This document shows positions 16,906 to 25,914 of a stretch of DNA of 64,000 nt, piece by piece. Each line of letters opens with the position of its first letter. Position 1 is the stretch's first letter. The notes beneath the pieces are model-generated. The model saw only the letters and a list, made by a program, of their open reading frames with translations. It was not told the origin of the DNA and made no database searches. The DNA lies in NCBI RefSeq assembly GCF_021390395.1, contig NZ_JAJUWT010000033.1:1-64000 (forward strand). The letters run 5' to 3'. Origin of the DNA: Saccharothrix sp. S26 (GTDB lineage: Bacteria > Actinomycetota > Actinomycetes > Mycobacteriales > Pseudonocardiaceae). A program made the translations under genes and the position numbers.

Positions 16906-17125
16906 CGGCGTCCACGGCCCGGGTCCGGCCGGTCACCCGAGCCCGGTCCCACCACCGCGATGCCAGTTGACCGCGATCCCACGGCGTCCAACGGCTTGAT
17001 CCCACGCCCTCGGGCCCCGCTGAGGTGGTCGGGCAGTCGCGATCGGACCCCGTGCGCCGCCGTGCAGCCGACGACCGGGGTCCGGCGACCTCCTGTTGGC
17101 CCGAGGGTCCGCCGTTCGCGCGCGA

Positions 17126-18442
17126 TCAGTCCCGGTGCCGCTCCTTCGGCTTGGCCCCCAGCGCGAGCGCGAGCAGCGCCCCGGCGACCAGGCAGCCGCC
17201 GACCAGCCACAGGCCGGCGCGTTGCGTGCCGGTCAGGTCGCGCAGCCACCCGGTGACGTAGGGGGCGGCGAACCCGCTGGTGTTGCCCAGGGAGTTGATC
17301 AACGCGATGCCGCCCGCCGCGGCCGTGCCGGTCAGGAAGCTCGACGGCAGCGCCCAGAACGTCGGCAGCGCGCAGCACACGCCGACCGCGCACACCGTCA
17401 CCGCCGCCATCGCGGCGTAGGGGTCGCCCAGGTAGAGCGCGACGGGGATGGCGCAGCCGCCGAGCAGCATCGGCAGCGCCACGTGCCACTTCCGCTCGCC
17501 CGTGCGGTCGCCGTGCCGCGCCCAGAACACCATGGCCGCCGCCGCGACGACGTACGGGACGGCGGTCACCAGCCCGGCCTCCAGCACGGTCAGCTCGGTC
17601 CCGAACTGCCGGCCGAACCCGGCGATGATCGTCGGCAGGAAGAACCCCAGCGCGTACAGGCCGTAGGCGATCGCGAAGTACACGAACGCCAGCCCGAGGA
17701 CGCGGGGGTGCCGCAACGCCATGCGCAACGGCCAGTGGTGCTCGGCCTCGGTGGCGCGGCGCTCGCGCTCCAGCTCCTCGGTGAGCCAGCGGCGCTCGTC
17801 GGGGGCCAGCCAGGTCGCCTGCTCCGGCCGGTCGGTCAGGTAGAACCAGGTGGCGAACGCGAGCAGGATCGCGGGCACCCCCTCGACCAGGAACATGAAC
17901 CGCCAGCCGGACAGCCCGAACACGCCGTCGCCGTGCGAGATGAGCAGGCTGGACACCGTCGCCCCGATGGCCGAGGAGACCGGGATCGCCGTCATGAACA
18001 GCGCGACCGCCTTCGCGCGCTGCGCGGCCGGGAACCAGTACGTCAAGTAGAGGATGATCCCCGGGAAGAACCCGGCCTCCGCGACGCCGAGCAGGAACCG
18101 CAGGACGACGAGCGTGGCCGCGTTGGGCACGAACGCCATCGCCGTGGCCACCACGCCCCAGCTGATCATGATGCGCGCCAGCCAGCGGCGCGCGCCGAAC
18201 CGGTGCAGCGCGAGGTTGCTCGGCACTTCGAGGATCAGGTAGCCGAGGAAGAAGATGCCGGAGGCGAACCCGAACGCGGTCGCGGTGAGCCCGAGCTCGT
18301 CGTTCATCCCGTTCGGGCCGGCGAACCCGATGTTGACGCGGTCGAGGTAGTTGACGAAGTAGAGCAGGCCCAGGAAGGGCAGGATCCGGACGGCGACCTT
18401 CGCGAGCACGCGGTCGCCGGCGGCGGTTGACCCCATCGGCAT
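17126..18442 (-). CDS. MFS transporter, anion:cation symporter (ACS) type
   Basis: 438 aa from ATG 18442; an upstream ATG at 18526 would add 28 Arg/Pro-rich residues and is less likely. Twelve membrane segments are apparent. The first region LPFLGLLYFVNYLDRVNIGFAG is the signature of ACS-family carriers (tartrate, galactonate, phthalate, 4-hydroxyphenylacetate type). RFLLGVAEAGFFPGIILYLTYWFP in TM4-5 supports this. The long central loop (ERERRATEAEHHW) splits the two halves. It should import an organic anion by proton symport; the substrate is not deducible. No catabolic genes adjoin it. Confidence 0.88.
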   Translation of the reverse strand: MPMGSTAAGDRVLAKVAVRILPFLGLLYFVNYLDRVNIGFAGPNGMNDELGLTATAFGFASGIFFLGYLILEVPSNLALHRFGARRWLARIMISWGVVATAMAFVPNAATLVVLRFLLGVAEAGFFPGIILYLTYWFPAAQRAKAVALFMTAIPVSSAIGATVSSLLISHGDGVFGLSGWRFMFLVEGVPAILLAFATWFYLTDRPEQATWLAPDERRWLTEELERERRATEAEHHWPLRMALRHPRVLGLAFVYFAIAYGLYALGFFLPTIIAGFGRQFGTELTVLEAGLVTAVPYVVAAAAMVFWARHGDRTGERKWHVALPMLLGGCAIPVALYLGDPYAAMAAVTVCAVGVCCALPTFWALPSSFLTGTAAAGGIALINSLGNTSGFAAPYVTGWLRDLTGTQRAGLWLVGGCLVAGALLALALGAKPKERHRD

Positions 18443-18596
18443 GATCGGATCCAAGTCCCGCGGCCGGTGACCCGTCAATGCGCCGCGCGGCGGTTCTCGC
18501 CGATCGCGCGACGGCTCCGATTCCATAGCGTTCCGGTCTCATTCGAGTCACACTGGGAAGTGACAGCACGGGCAACTCGACGCGGAGGTGAGCGGG

Positions 18597-18896
18597 ATGG
18601 GACTGCCGGACCACGAAGCACGTGCGCTCGCGCAGATCGAGCGGCAACTGATCGACGACGACCCCCGCTTCGCCGCCCGACTCAGCCGCACCCGCTCGTG
18701 GTCGCGCATCCCGAGGCGGGTGCTGTTCGCGTCGGCGCTGTGCCTGACCTACGCGGTGGGGCTGCTGGCCGTGATCGCGGGCGTGACGCTGCCGTCGGTG
18801 GTCCTGATCGTGCTGGGTTCGGCGATCACCGCCGCCTTCCCGACCGCGGTGGCCGTGCGGGCGTGGCGGGAGCGGACCGTCCGGTTCGATCGTTAG
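18597..18896 (+). CDS. DUF3040 membrane protein
   Basis: 99 aa. A strong ribosome site GGAGGTGA (18584-18591) lies five bases before ATG 18597, which fixes the start over the GTG at 18588. The N-terminal MGLPDHEARALAQIERQLIDDDPRFAARL is the DUF3040 hallmark. Two hydrophobic helices follow (VLFASALCLTYAVGLLAVIAGV; VVLIVLGSAITAAFPTAVAV). DUF3040 proteins are widespread in actinobacteria, usually small and associated with the envelope, and have no established function. It precedes two ESX-type genes on the same strand. Confidence 0.85.
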   Translation: MGLPDHEARALAQIERQLIDDDPRFAARLSRTRSWSRIPRRVLFASALCLTYAVGLLAVIAGVTLPSVVLIVLGSAITAAFPTAVAVRAWRERTVRFDR

Positions 18897-18971
18897 CCCA
18901 ACGTTGGCGCGGCGTTGGCGGCGCTCACTTGACTGCCCGGGTCACTCGTCCTCCGAGGAAGGTCCGGCTCA

Positions 18972-20144
18972 ATGGCACCAGACGCCGCGGTGGCCCCCAC
19001 GCGAACCCCGCTCCGGAAAGCCGCGGTCCGGGCCGAGGTCGGCCCGCGGATCGAGGCGATCGGACAGGAGGCGCAGGCCGAGCCCGACTCCGTGGTGGGC
19101 AGGCCGACCGGCGGCCAGGTGCCCGCCGACCCGTTCGCGAGTCTGCGCGGTGTCGCGGGCTGGGCGCTCGACTACGTGGCGTTCCTGCGCGAGCCGATCG
19201 ACCGGCTGGAGGGCGACCCGGGCAGCGTGCGGGCGACCGCGGACGCGATCGGGGCCGCCGCGCGACGGCTGCGCGAGCTGGCCGAGGCGCAGCGGGAGAC
19301 GTTGGCCAAGCCCGAGGGGTGGACCGGCGTCGCCAGGGACGCCTACCAGGCCAGCATGGAGGCGCTCGGCGAGGAGCTGAGCGCGGTGGCCGACGCGGTG
19401 GCCGTGAAGGGCGTCGTGGTCGAGAGCACCGGTGCGATGGTGCAGGCGTTGCGCGAGGCCGTGCTCCACACCGTGGGTCAGTACTCCGACTCGCTGGTGC
19501 CGGGCGCGATCCACGCCTACGTCTTCGCCCCGGTCACGTTCGGCGCGTCGATCGCCATGTTCCTGGGCTCGGTGGTGGACAGCGCCACGCAGCTCGGCAC
19601 GACCATCGCGGGCAAGATGGACGACCTGACCGCCGCCCTGACCCGCCAGGTCGACCGGATGCGGCAGCTGGACGAGATCGCCGACGACATCGGCCGCCGG
19701 TGGGACCGCTTCGAGGCCGCCGCGGGCGGCGAGGCGACCGCCACGATGGCCCGCACGGTCGCCAGGCCGTCGGCGGGCGAGCGTGAGACCGAGGCTTCGC
19801 GGCCGATGACGCGCGCGACGGTGACCGCCGAGCACGCGGTGATGCGGCCGATGGCGAACAGCGTCGTGGCAGCCGAACCCGAGCACGCCTTGCTGCGCCC
19901 GATGGAGAGCCACCGGGTGGCAGCCGAACCCGACCACGAAGCGCTGCGCCCGATGGTGAGCGGGACGGTGGCGGCCGAGCACACGGCGATGCGGCCGATG
20001 GAGGCCAGGCGACTGGTGGTCGCCGACGAAGCGGAGCCGCTCCAGCCGATGGAGGCCAGGCGGGCGTTCGCCGTCGAGCACCAGGTCGCCGAGCCGGTGC
20101 TGCGGGCCACCCGGGAGACCGCGGTCCGCCGGGTCACCGAGTAA
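18972..20144 (+). CDS. ESX-type (WXG100-superfamily) protein with RPM-repeat tail
   Basis: 390 aa from ATG 18972, preceded by GAGGAAGG. Residues ~60-240 are predicted helical with the WXG100-like pattern (WALDYVAFLREPIDRLEGDPGSVRATADAI, then KPEGWTGVARDAYQASMEAL, where WTG acts as the WxG turn). A hydrophobic stretch near 185-200 follows. The C-terminal ~120 residues hold about six irregular 16-19-residue repeats ending (M/L)RPM or LQPM with AAEPEH/AEHTA spacers. Such proteins are type VII secretion substrates or partners. It is followed 38 bases later by a second ESX-like gene, and the pair is probably co-secreted. The repeat tail is not a domain I recognise. Confidence 0.72.
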   Translation: MAPDAAVAPTRTPLRKAAVRAEVGPRIEAIGQEAQAEPDSVVGRPTGGQVPADPFASLRGVAGWALDYVAFLREPIDRLEGDPGSVRATADAIGAAARRLRELAEAQRETLAKPEGWTGVARDAYQASMEALGEELSAVADAVAVKGVVVESTGAMVQALREAVLHTVGQYSDSLVPGAIHAYVFAPVTFGASIAMFLGSVVDSATQLGTTIAGKMDDLTAALTRQVDRMRQLDEIADDIGRRWDRFEAAAGGEATATMARTVARPSAGERETEASRPMTRATVTAEHAVMRPMANSVVAAEPEHALLRPMESHRVAAEPDHEALRPMVSGTVAAEHTAMRPMEARRLVVADEAEPLQPMEARRAFAVEHQVAEPVLRATRETAVRRVTE

Positions 20145-20182
20145 GCGCCCTTCCCCCACCTGCCTTCCGCGGAGAGAACGCC

Positions 20183-21838
20183 ATGGTCACCAACTCGTCC
20201 CCCACCACGCCCGCATCGGTCGGCGGCCCGGGCTTCACGATGGACCGGTCCGCGATCGACTCGCTCCAGCAGCAGGCCGACGAGCTGCGCACCGGCTACG
20301 AAGAGGTGTCGTCGAAGCTGTCCGGCCAGGCGCTGGCGGGCAACGCGTTCGGCAGCGTCGGTTCGTTCGCCGCCGAAGCGTTCAACGCCTCCAACGGCAG
20401 GTCGGTCGACCTGGTGGGTCAGGCCGCCTCGATGTTGGGCCTGGTCGGCGAGGGCCTGAAGGCCACCGCGCAGACCCACCTCGACGCCGACCGCGCCAAC
20501 GGCGAGCAGTTCACCACGATGGCACCGGCCGAGATCACCCAGGGCCCACCGGGCGCACCGGCCGCCCAGGGCGCACCTTCGGGCGGCGCACCGACCACCC
20601 AGGCCCCGCCGGTCGCCACCGAACAGCCTCCCGGCGGTTCCGGAGCCCCGATCCCGGACCACACCACGCAGGCCCCTTCCGCGGACCCGGTGCCCACACC
20701 CCAAGGCACGACCGGTCAGACACCCCCACCCACCCCCGATCCCCGGCAAAACACCCCGACCACCACAACTCCGCAAAGCACCCCGGCTCCCACACCTCCG
20801 GCCGCCACACCCCCGGCCGCCACACCCCCGCAAGCGGCCCCGGTGCCGGACTTCCCGGAGATCCCCGACCCACCCCCGGTCCCGAACGGCTCCACCGGCG
20901 GCACGACCCCGCCGCCGATGCCCCCGATCCCCGAAGCACCCAAAGACCTGTTCAAACAGCCCACCATCCCCGACTCCAGCACGTCCGGCAGCACCGGCAC
21001 GGGTTCCGGCGACGGAAACCCCGGCGGCACGGGCACTTCGGCCACCACGACCCCGCCGCCGATGCCTCCCATCCCCGAAGCGCCCAAGGACCTCTTCAAG
21101 CAGCCCACGATCCCCGACCTGACCTCACCCAGCGGCACCGGCGCGTCCGGCGGCACCGGCACGACGCCGCCGCCCGCGCCGCCCGTCCCCGAAGTGCCCG
21201 AGGACCTGTTCAAGCAGCCGACGCTGCCCGACCTCGACGCGGGCGGCTCCGGCGGCGGCACGGCCGGTGGGACCGACCCCTCGGGTGACGCGGGCAAGTC
21301 GCCGCTCCCGGACGACGCCCGGCCCGAGCCCGGCGAGCCCTCACCGGCCCACGACCGCCACCCCTCGCCCGAACGCGACGAGCACGGTCTCCCGATCACC
21401 TCGGTGGACGGCAAGCCCTGCGTCGACCTGCGCGACCTCCCGGCCGAGGAAGCCGAGCGCTGGCAGGAGAACCTCCGCGACATCCTCGCCACCAAGGGCG
21501 AGGGGTCGTTCTTCTGGGCCGGCGACACCATCGACACCGAGGGTCAGCGGCACTCCCTGATGGACCTGGCCGAGTTCATGGCGAACCTGGACGGGCGCGC
21601 CGAGCCGACCGGGCGGCCGGAGGTGTCCGATGACGTCACGGCCAGCCCGGCTCGCAGCGCCAACGGTGACGTCTACGTGCTCGTCGGCCCGAACCGCGCC
21701 GAGGACGGCCCGGTCGAGCTGGCCGACTTCCCGACGTTGCAGGGCAATCCCCGCGTCGAGCGGGTCTTCGCGATCGACGTCGTCACCGGCAAGGAGGTGC
21801 AGATCCACCCGAAGGGCCCGGCGACCGAAACGTCGTGA
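20183..21838 (+). CDS. Proline-rich ESX-secretion-like protein with DLFKQPT repeats
   Basis: 551 aa from ATG 20183 behind GGAGAG. Residues 15-110 are helical and ESX-substrate-like (MDRSAIDSLQQQADELRTGYEEVSSKLSG). Residues ~115-400 are Pro/Thr/Gly-rich and contain three copies of a PPPMPPIPEAPKDLFKQPT-type unit. The last ~150 residues form a separate, probably globular domain (DEHGLPITSVDGKPCVDL through VFAIDVVTGKEVQIHPKG) that I cannot assign. The layout, an ESX head, long flexible linker and C-terminal domain, resembles large T7SS effectors. No obvious immunity gene follows, since the next gene is an MFS protein on the other strand. Confidence 0.68.
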   Translation: MVTNSSPTTPASVGGPGFTMDRSAIDSLQQQADELRTGYEEVSSKLSGQALAGNAFGSVGSFAAEAFNASNGRSVDLVGQAASMLGLVGEGLKATAQTHLDADRANGEQFTTMAPAEITQGPPGAPAAQGAPSGGAPTTQAPPVATEQPPGGSGAPIPDHTTQAPSADPVPTPQGTTGQTPPPTPDPRQNTPTTTTPQSTPAPTPPAATPPAATPPQAAPVPDFPEIPDPPPVPNGSTGGTTPPPMPPIPEAPKDLFKQPTIPDSSTSGSTGTGSGDGNPGGTGTSATTTPPPMPPIPEAPKDLFKQPTIPDLTSPSGTGASGGTGTTPPPAPPVPEVPEDLFKQPTLPDLDAGGSGGGTAGGTDPSGDAGKSPLPDDARPEPGEPSPAHDRHPSPERDEHGLPITSVDGKPCVDLRDLPAEEAERWQENLRDILATKGEGSFFWAGDTIDTEGQRHSLMDLAEFMANLDGRAEPTGRPEVSDDVTASPARSANGDVYVLVGPNRAEDGPVELADFPTLQGNPRVERVFAIDVVTGKEVQIHPKGPATETS

Positions 21839-21994
21839 TCCCGCCGGACTCGGCGCATCGTGACCACCGAGATCCCGCCGATCGGCCTGATCGGGTCGGA
21901 GTTCGCGTGACGTCGCCGCCGTGCACGTCACCCGGCCGTCCGTGCTGCGTGACGCCATACCTGCGTGACGCTGGTCGTGGTGGTGGCGGGTCGG

Positions 21995-23221
21995 TCAGAG
22001 CGGCACGCGGTCGAAGTCCGGTGACACCAGCGACGCGCGCAGGTGGTCGCGGCGCAGCACCGCCAGCACCGCCATCAGGGCGGCGACCAGCGCGAAACCG
22101 GAGGCGACGGTGAGCGCGACCCGGGGTCCGGCCGCGCCGACGACCGCGCCCGCCACCAGGATGCCGACCACGCCCGAGCAGGCCATGATCGCGCCGACGG
22201 TGGCGAACACCCGGCCCCGGACCGCGTCCGACGTCCTGGCCTGGACCAGGCCGTTCAGCGTCGCGTTCTGCGCCGAGCCGCACGCCCCGGCGACCAGCCA
22301 CGCGAGCGCGTTCACCACGAGGTGCGGCAGCTGCGCGGGTGCGGCCAAGGCCAGCGCCAGCACCAAGCCGGCCCCGACGAAGGCCACGGTCAGCGCACGC
22401 GGGGTGGTGAATCGGCGGGCCGGACGCGCGCCGAGCAGCAGGCCCGCGGTCCAGCAGGCCAGCACCGCGCTGTAGGTGAACTCGTTGCCGCCGATCGGGC
22501 CCAGGACCAGGAACACCTCGTTGACCAGCGCGATCGCCACCGCCACGCCGGCCACGGCCTGCGCGGCGACCCGTCCCAGCAGCAGCCGGTCGCTGCGCAG
22601 CAGCACCCAGCCGCTCCACTGGCCGCTCGGCGCGCCGCCGGCGTCGTCCTGCGCCGGGTCGCGGTCCACCCGCAACCACAGCACGACGAGGGCCAGGTGG
22701 ACGAACACGCACACCGCGTCCACCATCACGGCCCACTCGACCCCCGGTCCGGCGGCGAGCACGCCGCCGAGCACGATGCCCGCCACGGCCGCCGTGTTCT
22801 GCGCCGACGACCACGCGGCGTGACCGTCGGCCGTGCCGGTGGCCGCGGGGATCAGCGCGGACGCGCACGCCCGCACGACCCCGCCGCACACCCCGAGCAA
22901 CGCCACCAGCCCGTACAGCACGGGCAGCCGCTCGTGCCCGAACAGCAACCCGACCAGCAACAACACCTGCGCGAACACCGTCACGGCGAGCAGCAGCCGG
23001 TTGGGGAACCGCTCGACGGCCCAGCCCGCGGCGGGCGCGCCGAGCACCGCGCCGAACGCCACCGCCACGAACAGTCCGGCCACGGCGAACGCGCCCCAGC
23101 CGGCCAGCGCGGTGGTGAACCCGATCAACGTCAGCTGCGCGCCGAAGGCGGCCACCCCGGACCCGCCCACCAGCACCGCCAGGTCGCGGTTACCCCGCAG
23201 ACCGCCGAGCACTGCGACCAT
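21995..23221 (-). CDS. MFS transporter, drug-efflux-like
   Basis: 408 aa with twelve hydrophobic segments and the MFS-type loop FPNRLLLAV between TM2 and TM3. The C-terminal half contains LNGLVQARTSDAVRGRVFATVGAIM, a pattern typical of the DHA3/enterobactin-exporter-like branch (RGR motif). It likely exports a small molecule. The gene stands alone between the ESX pair and a universal stress protein, so no cargo can be inferred. Confidence 0.85.
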   Translation of the reverse strand: MVAVLGGLRGNRDLAVLVGGSGVAAFGAQLTLIGFTTALAGWGAFAVAGLFVAVAFGAVLGAPAAGWAVERFPNRLLLAVTVFAQVLLLVGLLFGHERLPVLYGLVALLGVCGGVVRACASALIPAATGTADGHAAWSSAQNTAAVAGIVLGGVLAAGPGVEWAVMVDAVCVFVHLALVVLWLRVDRDPAQDDAGGAPSGQWSGWVLLRSDRLLLGRVAAQAVAGVAVAIALVNEVFLVLGPIGGNEFTYSAVLACWTAGLLLGARPARRFTTPRALTVAFVGAGLVLALALAAPAQLPHLVVNALAWLVAGACGSAQNATLNGLVQARTSDAVRGRVFATVGAIMACSGVVGILVAGAVVGAAGPRVALTVASGFALVAALMAVLAVLRRDHLRASLVSPDFDRVPL

Positions 23222-23316
23222 TCCGCTCCCCCGCCGCGTCGCCGGTACGGACCGAGGCGTTCACCTCGCGGTGCCGATCATGCCCCAAGATCACCCCGGC
23301 CGGCGGGCGCGGTGGG

Positions 23317-24186
23317 TCAGTCCGCCGAACCACCCGGTCGGACGACGGCCAGCGGGCACGACGCGTGGTGGACCAGCGCCTGGCTGGTGGAGCCCAGGAG
23401 CAGGCCCGCGAAGCCGCCGCGGCCCCGGCTGCCAACGACCAGGAGCTGCGCGTCCCGCGAGGCGTCGATCAGGGCTTTCGCCGCACGCTCGCGCACCACC
23501 CGCCGGTCGACCGCCACGTCCGGGTACTTCTCCTGCCACCCGGCCAGCCGTTGGGCCAGCAGCTGCCGCTGCTGCTCCTCCATGTCCTGCCACTGGACGC
23601 GGATCGTGTCGGCGTAGGGGGTGCCCGCGAGCAGCGGCGTCCACGCCATCAGCGCGACGAGCGCGGCGGCCCGCACCGACGCCTCCTCGAACGCGAGCGC
23701 GATCGCCGCCTCCCCGGCCGGTGAGCCGTCCACGCCGAGCACGACCGGACCGGTGGCCGGGTACGGGCCGCGGACGACGACCACGGGGCTGCGGCCGTGC
23801 GCGGCGACCGACACCGCCACCGAGCCGACGAGCATGCCGAGGAACGCGCCCAGCCCCTGGGAGCCGAGCACGACCAGCCGGGCCTCGCGCGAGGCGTCGA
23901 CCATCGCGGCGGCGGGCTGGGCGACCACCACCGACGTCCGCACCTCGGGCACGAGGTCGCGCACGCTCGACGCCGCCGTCTCCAGCCACGCCCGGCCCTG
24001 CTCCTCGAACGCCTCGCGCACCTCGCGGCCGGACACCAGCATCTCCGGGTAGCCGCGACCGGGCAGCTCGTAGGCGTGCACGAGCCGCAGCGGCACGCGG
24101 TGCCGGGCGGCTTCCTCGGCCGCCCACCTCACGGCCGTCAGCGCCGACTCCGAGCCGTCCACTCCGACCACGATCGGGCCACCCAT
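23317..24186 (-). CDS. Universal stress protein, two tandem UspA domains
   Basis: 289 aa. ATG 24186 is set by GGAGGGAAG six bases upstream. The two UspA domains (about 1-140 and 150-285) each start with VVGVDGS / VVLGVDGSPAG and end with the ATP-binding type signature: VVLGSQGLGAFLGMLVGSVAVSVAAHGRSPVVVV and VVGSRGRGGFAGLLLGSTSQALVHHASCPLAVV. Tandem USPs are common in actinomycetes under dormancy or hypoxia. It is divergent from a Ser/Thr kinase with a 114-base spacer. Confidence 0.94.
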   Translation of the reverse strand: MGGPIVVGVDGSESALTAVRWAAEEAARHRVPLRLVHAYELPGRGYPEMLVSGREVREAFEEQGRAWLETAASSVRDLVPEVRTSVVVAQPAAAMVDASREARLVVLGSQGLGAFLGMLVGSVAVSVAAHGRSPVVVVRGPYPATGPVVLGVDGSPAGEAAIALAFEEASVRAAALVALMAWTPLLAGTPYADTIRVQWQDMEEQQRQLLAQRLAGWQEKYPDVAVDRRVVRERAAKALIDASRDAQLLVVGSRGRGGFAGLLLGSTSQALVHHASCPLAVVRPGGSAD

Positions 24187-24256
24187 CACAGCTTCCCTCC
24201 AGCCGACGTCGGCGACACCCCACACCATCCGACGACCGGCGGCCGGCCGCACGTCG

Positions 24257-24293
24257 ACGACACCTCTCGGGTGTCGTGCCCGCCCGATACGAT
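24257..24293 (+). promoter_or_regulatory. Leaderless kinase promoter with upstream inverted repeat
   Basis: Arms ACGACACC (24257-24264) and GGTGTCGT (24270-24277) flank a 5-base spacer in the expected -35 area. A -10-like TACGAT (24288-24293) ends seven bases before the GTG at 24301. This predicts a leaderless mRNA with an operator over the -35 region. Confidence 0.5.
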
Positions 24294-24300
24294 CCCGGGC

Positions 24301-25914
24301 GTGGACCCCGCCGACGACCTGCTGGCCTGGGCGCCCCCGCCCGGCCCGAGCGGTGCGGCCCAGGCCGTCGTGCTCCCCGGCTACAGCGACTTCCGGCTCG
24401 TCGCGCACGGCGGCGAGGGCACCGTGTACCGGGCCACGCAGGACGGGCTGGGCCGTGACGTCGCGGTGAAGGTGCTGGACGTGACCGACCAGGACACGGT
24501 CAGCCGGTTCCACCGCGAGCTGGAGATCACCGTCCGGCTCGGCCGCCAGCACCCGCACATCGTGACCGTGCTGGACACGGGCGTGATCGCCGGGCGGCCG
24601 TGCATCGTGATGGAGTACTACGACCTGGGTTCGCTGCACGGCCGGTTGCGGCAGCGGGGGCCGCTGCCGGTGCACGAGGTCGTCGCGGCCGGGATCGCGG
24701 TGGCCGACGCGCTGGCGTTCGCGCACGGCCAGGGCATCCTGCACCGGGACGTGAAGCCGCAGAACATCCTCGTGTTGCCGACGTCGTACGTGCTGGCCGA
24801 CTTCGGCATCGCGCGTGGCGCGGACGCGGCGCACACGGCGTCGTTGCGGATGGTGAGCTACCGGCACGCCGCGCCGCAGATGGTGGACGGCCGACCGCCC
24901 GCCGCGGCCGACGACCTGTGGTCGTTGGGCTCCACGCTGTTCACCCTGCTGGACGGGCAGCCGCCGTTCGCGTCGGAGAACCCCGGCGAGGACACCATGC
25001 TCGGCTACCTCGGCCGGGTGCGCGAGGCCGCGCCGCGGTCGTTGCTGCGCCGGGACGTGCCGGTGGAGCTGGTCGCGATCATCCTGCGGTGCCTGCGCAA
25101 GGAGCGGGAGGAGCGGTTCCCGGACGCGGCGTCGTTGCGCGCGGCGCTGGCGTCGGTGCCGACGTCGCCCCCGCAGTCCACTGTGGACCCCGAGCGCACG
25201 GCGGCGGTGCGGCTGGAGGTGCCGGAGCGCTACCCGGACGGCCCGACGCAGCTGCCGGACTTCGGCCCCAAGCCGGTGGTCGAGGCCGCGCCGGAACCGG
25301 CGGTCGCCGCGCCCGAGCCGCTGAAGACGTGGACCGAGGACCTGGCCGACCTGACCGTGCGGCACCACACCGAGCACCGCCCGCCCGTGCCGCCGCCCCC
25401 GCCGCCGTTGGTGGAGCTGCCGGAGCCGCCGCCGTCCCGGCCGCGGCGGTCGTGGAAGTTGGCGGCGGCGAGCGCGGTGTTCGTGGGCGTGGCGGTGGGG
25501 GTGGCGTTGAGCCTGCCGGGTCGGTCGGAGGAGGTCGCGTCACCTCCGTCCAGCGTGACTTCGAGCGTGACGACGACCGTCGCCCCGACGACCGTGACGA
25601 CGACCGCGAGCCTGCCGCAGGGCGGCGACCCGAGGTTCACGCCGGTGCTCAAGCGGCTGGAGGACGACGGGGACCGGATCGAGCTGATCTGGACCGACCC
25701 GAGCGAGGGCAGGGCGCAGTTCGTCGTGGTGGACGTGACGGGATCGTCGCCCAAACCGTTGGTCACGGTGGCGGCCGGTGCGACGTCCCACGTGCTGGAG
25801 GACTTGGAGCCGCGGGCGCCGCAGTACTGCTTCCAGGTGCTCGCCATCGGTCTCGACGACCCGGCCACGCAACGCGGCGCGTCGGCCCGCACGTGCGCCG
25901 TGCGCAACGGCTAG
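24301..25914 (+). CDS. PknB-type Ser/Thr protein kinase with extracellular FN3-like domain
   Basis: 537 aa from GTG 24301, apparently leaderless. The kinase domain (about 25-290) has the P-loop HGGEGTVY, catalytic Lys in VAVKVL (~56), HRDVKPQN (~147) and DFGIA (~167). The APE region reads AAPQM, a variant. A Pro-rich juxtamembrane segment follows, then one membrane helix (~387-405) and a ~120-residue outer domain with an FN3-like pattern (RIELIWTDPSEGRAQFVVV ... PQYCFQVLAIG). It should phosphorylate cytosolic or envelope targets in response to an outside signal. Convergent with, and four bases overlapping, the TgpA-like operon. Confidence 0.92.
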   Translation: MDPADDLLAWAPPPGPSGAAQAVVLPGYSDFRLVAHGGEGTVYRATQDGLGRDVAVKVLDVTDQDTVSRFHRELEITVRLGRQHPHIVTVLDTGVIAGRPCIVMEYYDLGSLHGRLRQRGPLPVHEVVAAGIAVADALAFAHGQGILHRDVKPQNILVLPTSYVLADFGIARGADAAHTASLRMVSYRHAAPQMVDGRPPAAADDLWSLGSTLFTLLDGQPPFASENPGEDTMLGYLGRVREAAPRSLLRRDVPVELVAIILRCLRKEREERFPDAASLRAALASVPTSPPQSTVDPERTAAVRLEVPERYPDGPTQLPDFGPKPVVEAAPEPAVAAPEPLKTWTEDLADLTVRHHTEHRPPVPPPPPPLVELPEPPPSRPRRSWKLAAASAVFVGVAVGVALSLPGRSEEVASPPSSVTSSVTTTVAPTTVTTTASLPQGGDPRFTPVLKRLEDDGDRIELIWTDPSEGRAQFVVVDVTGSSPKPLVTVAAGATSHVLEDLEPRAPQYCFQVLAIGLDDPATQRGASARTCAVRNG

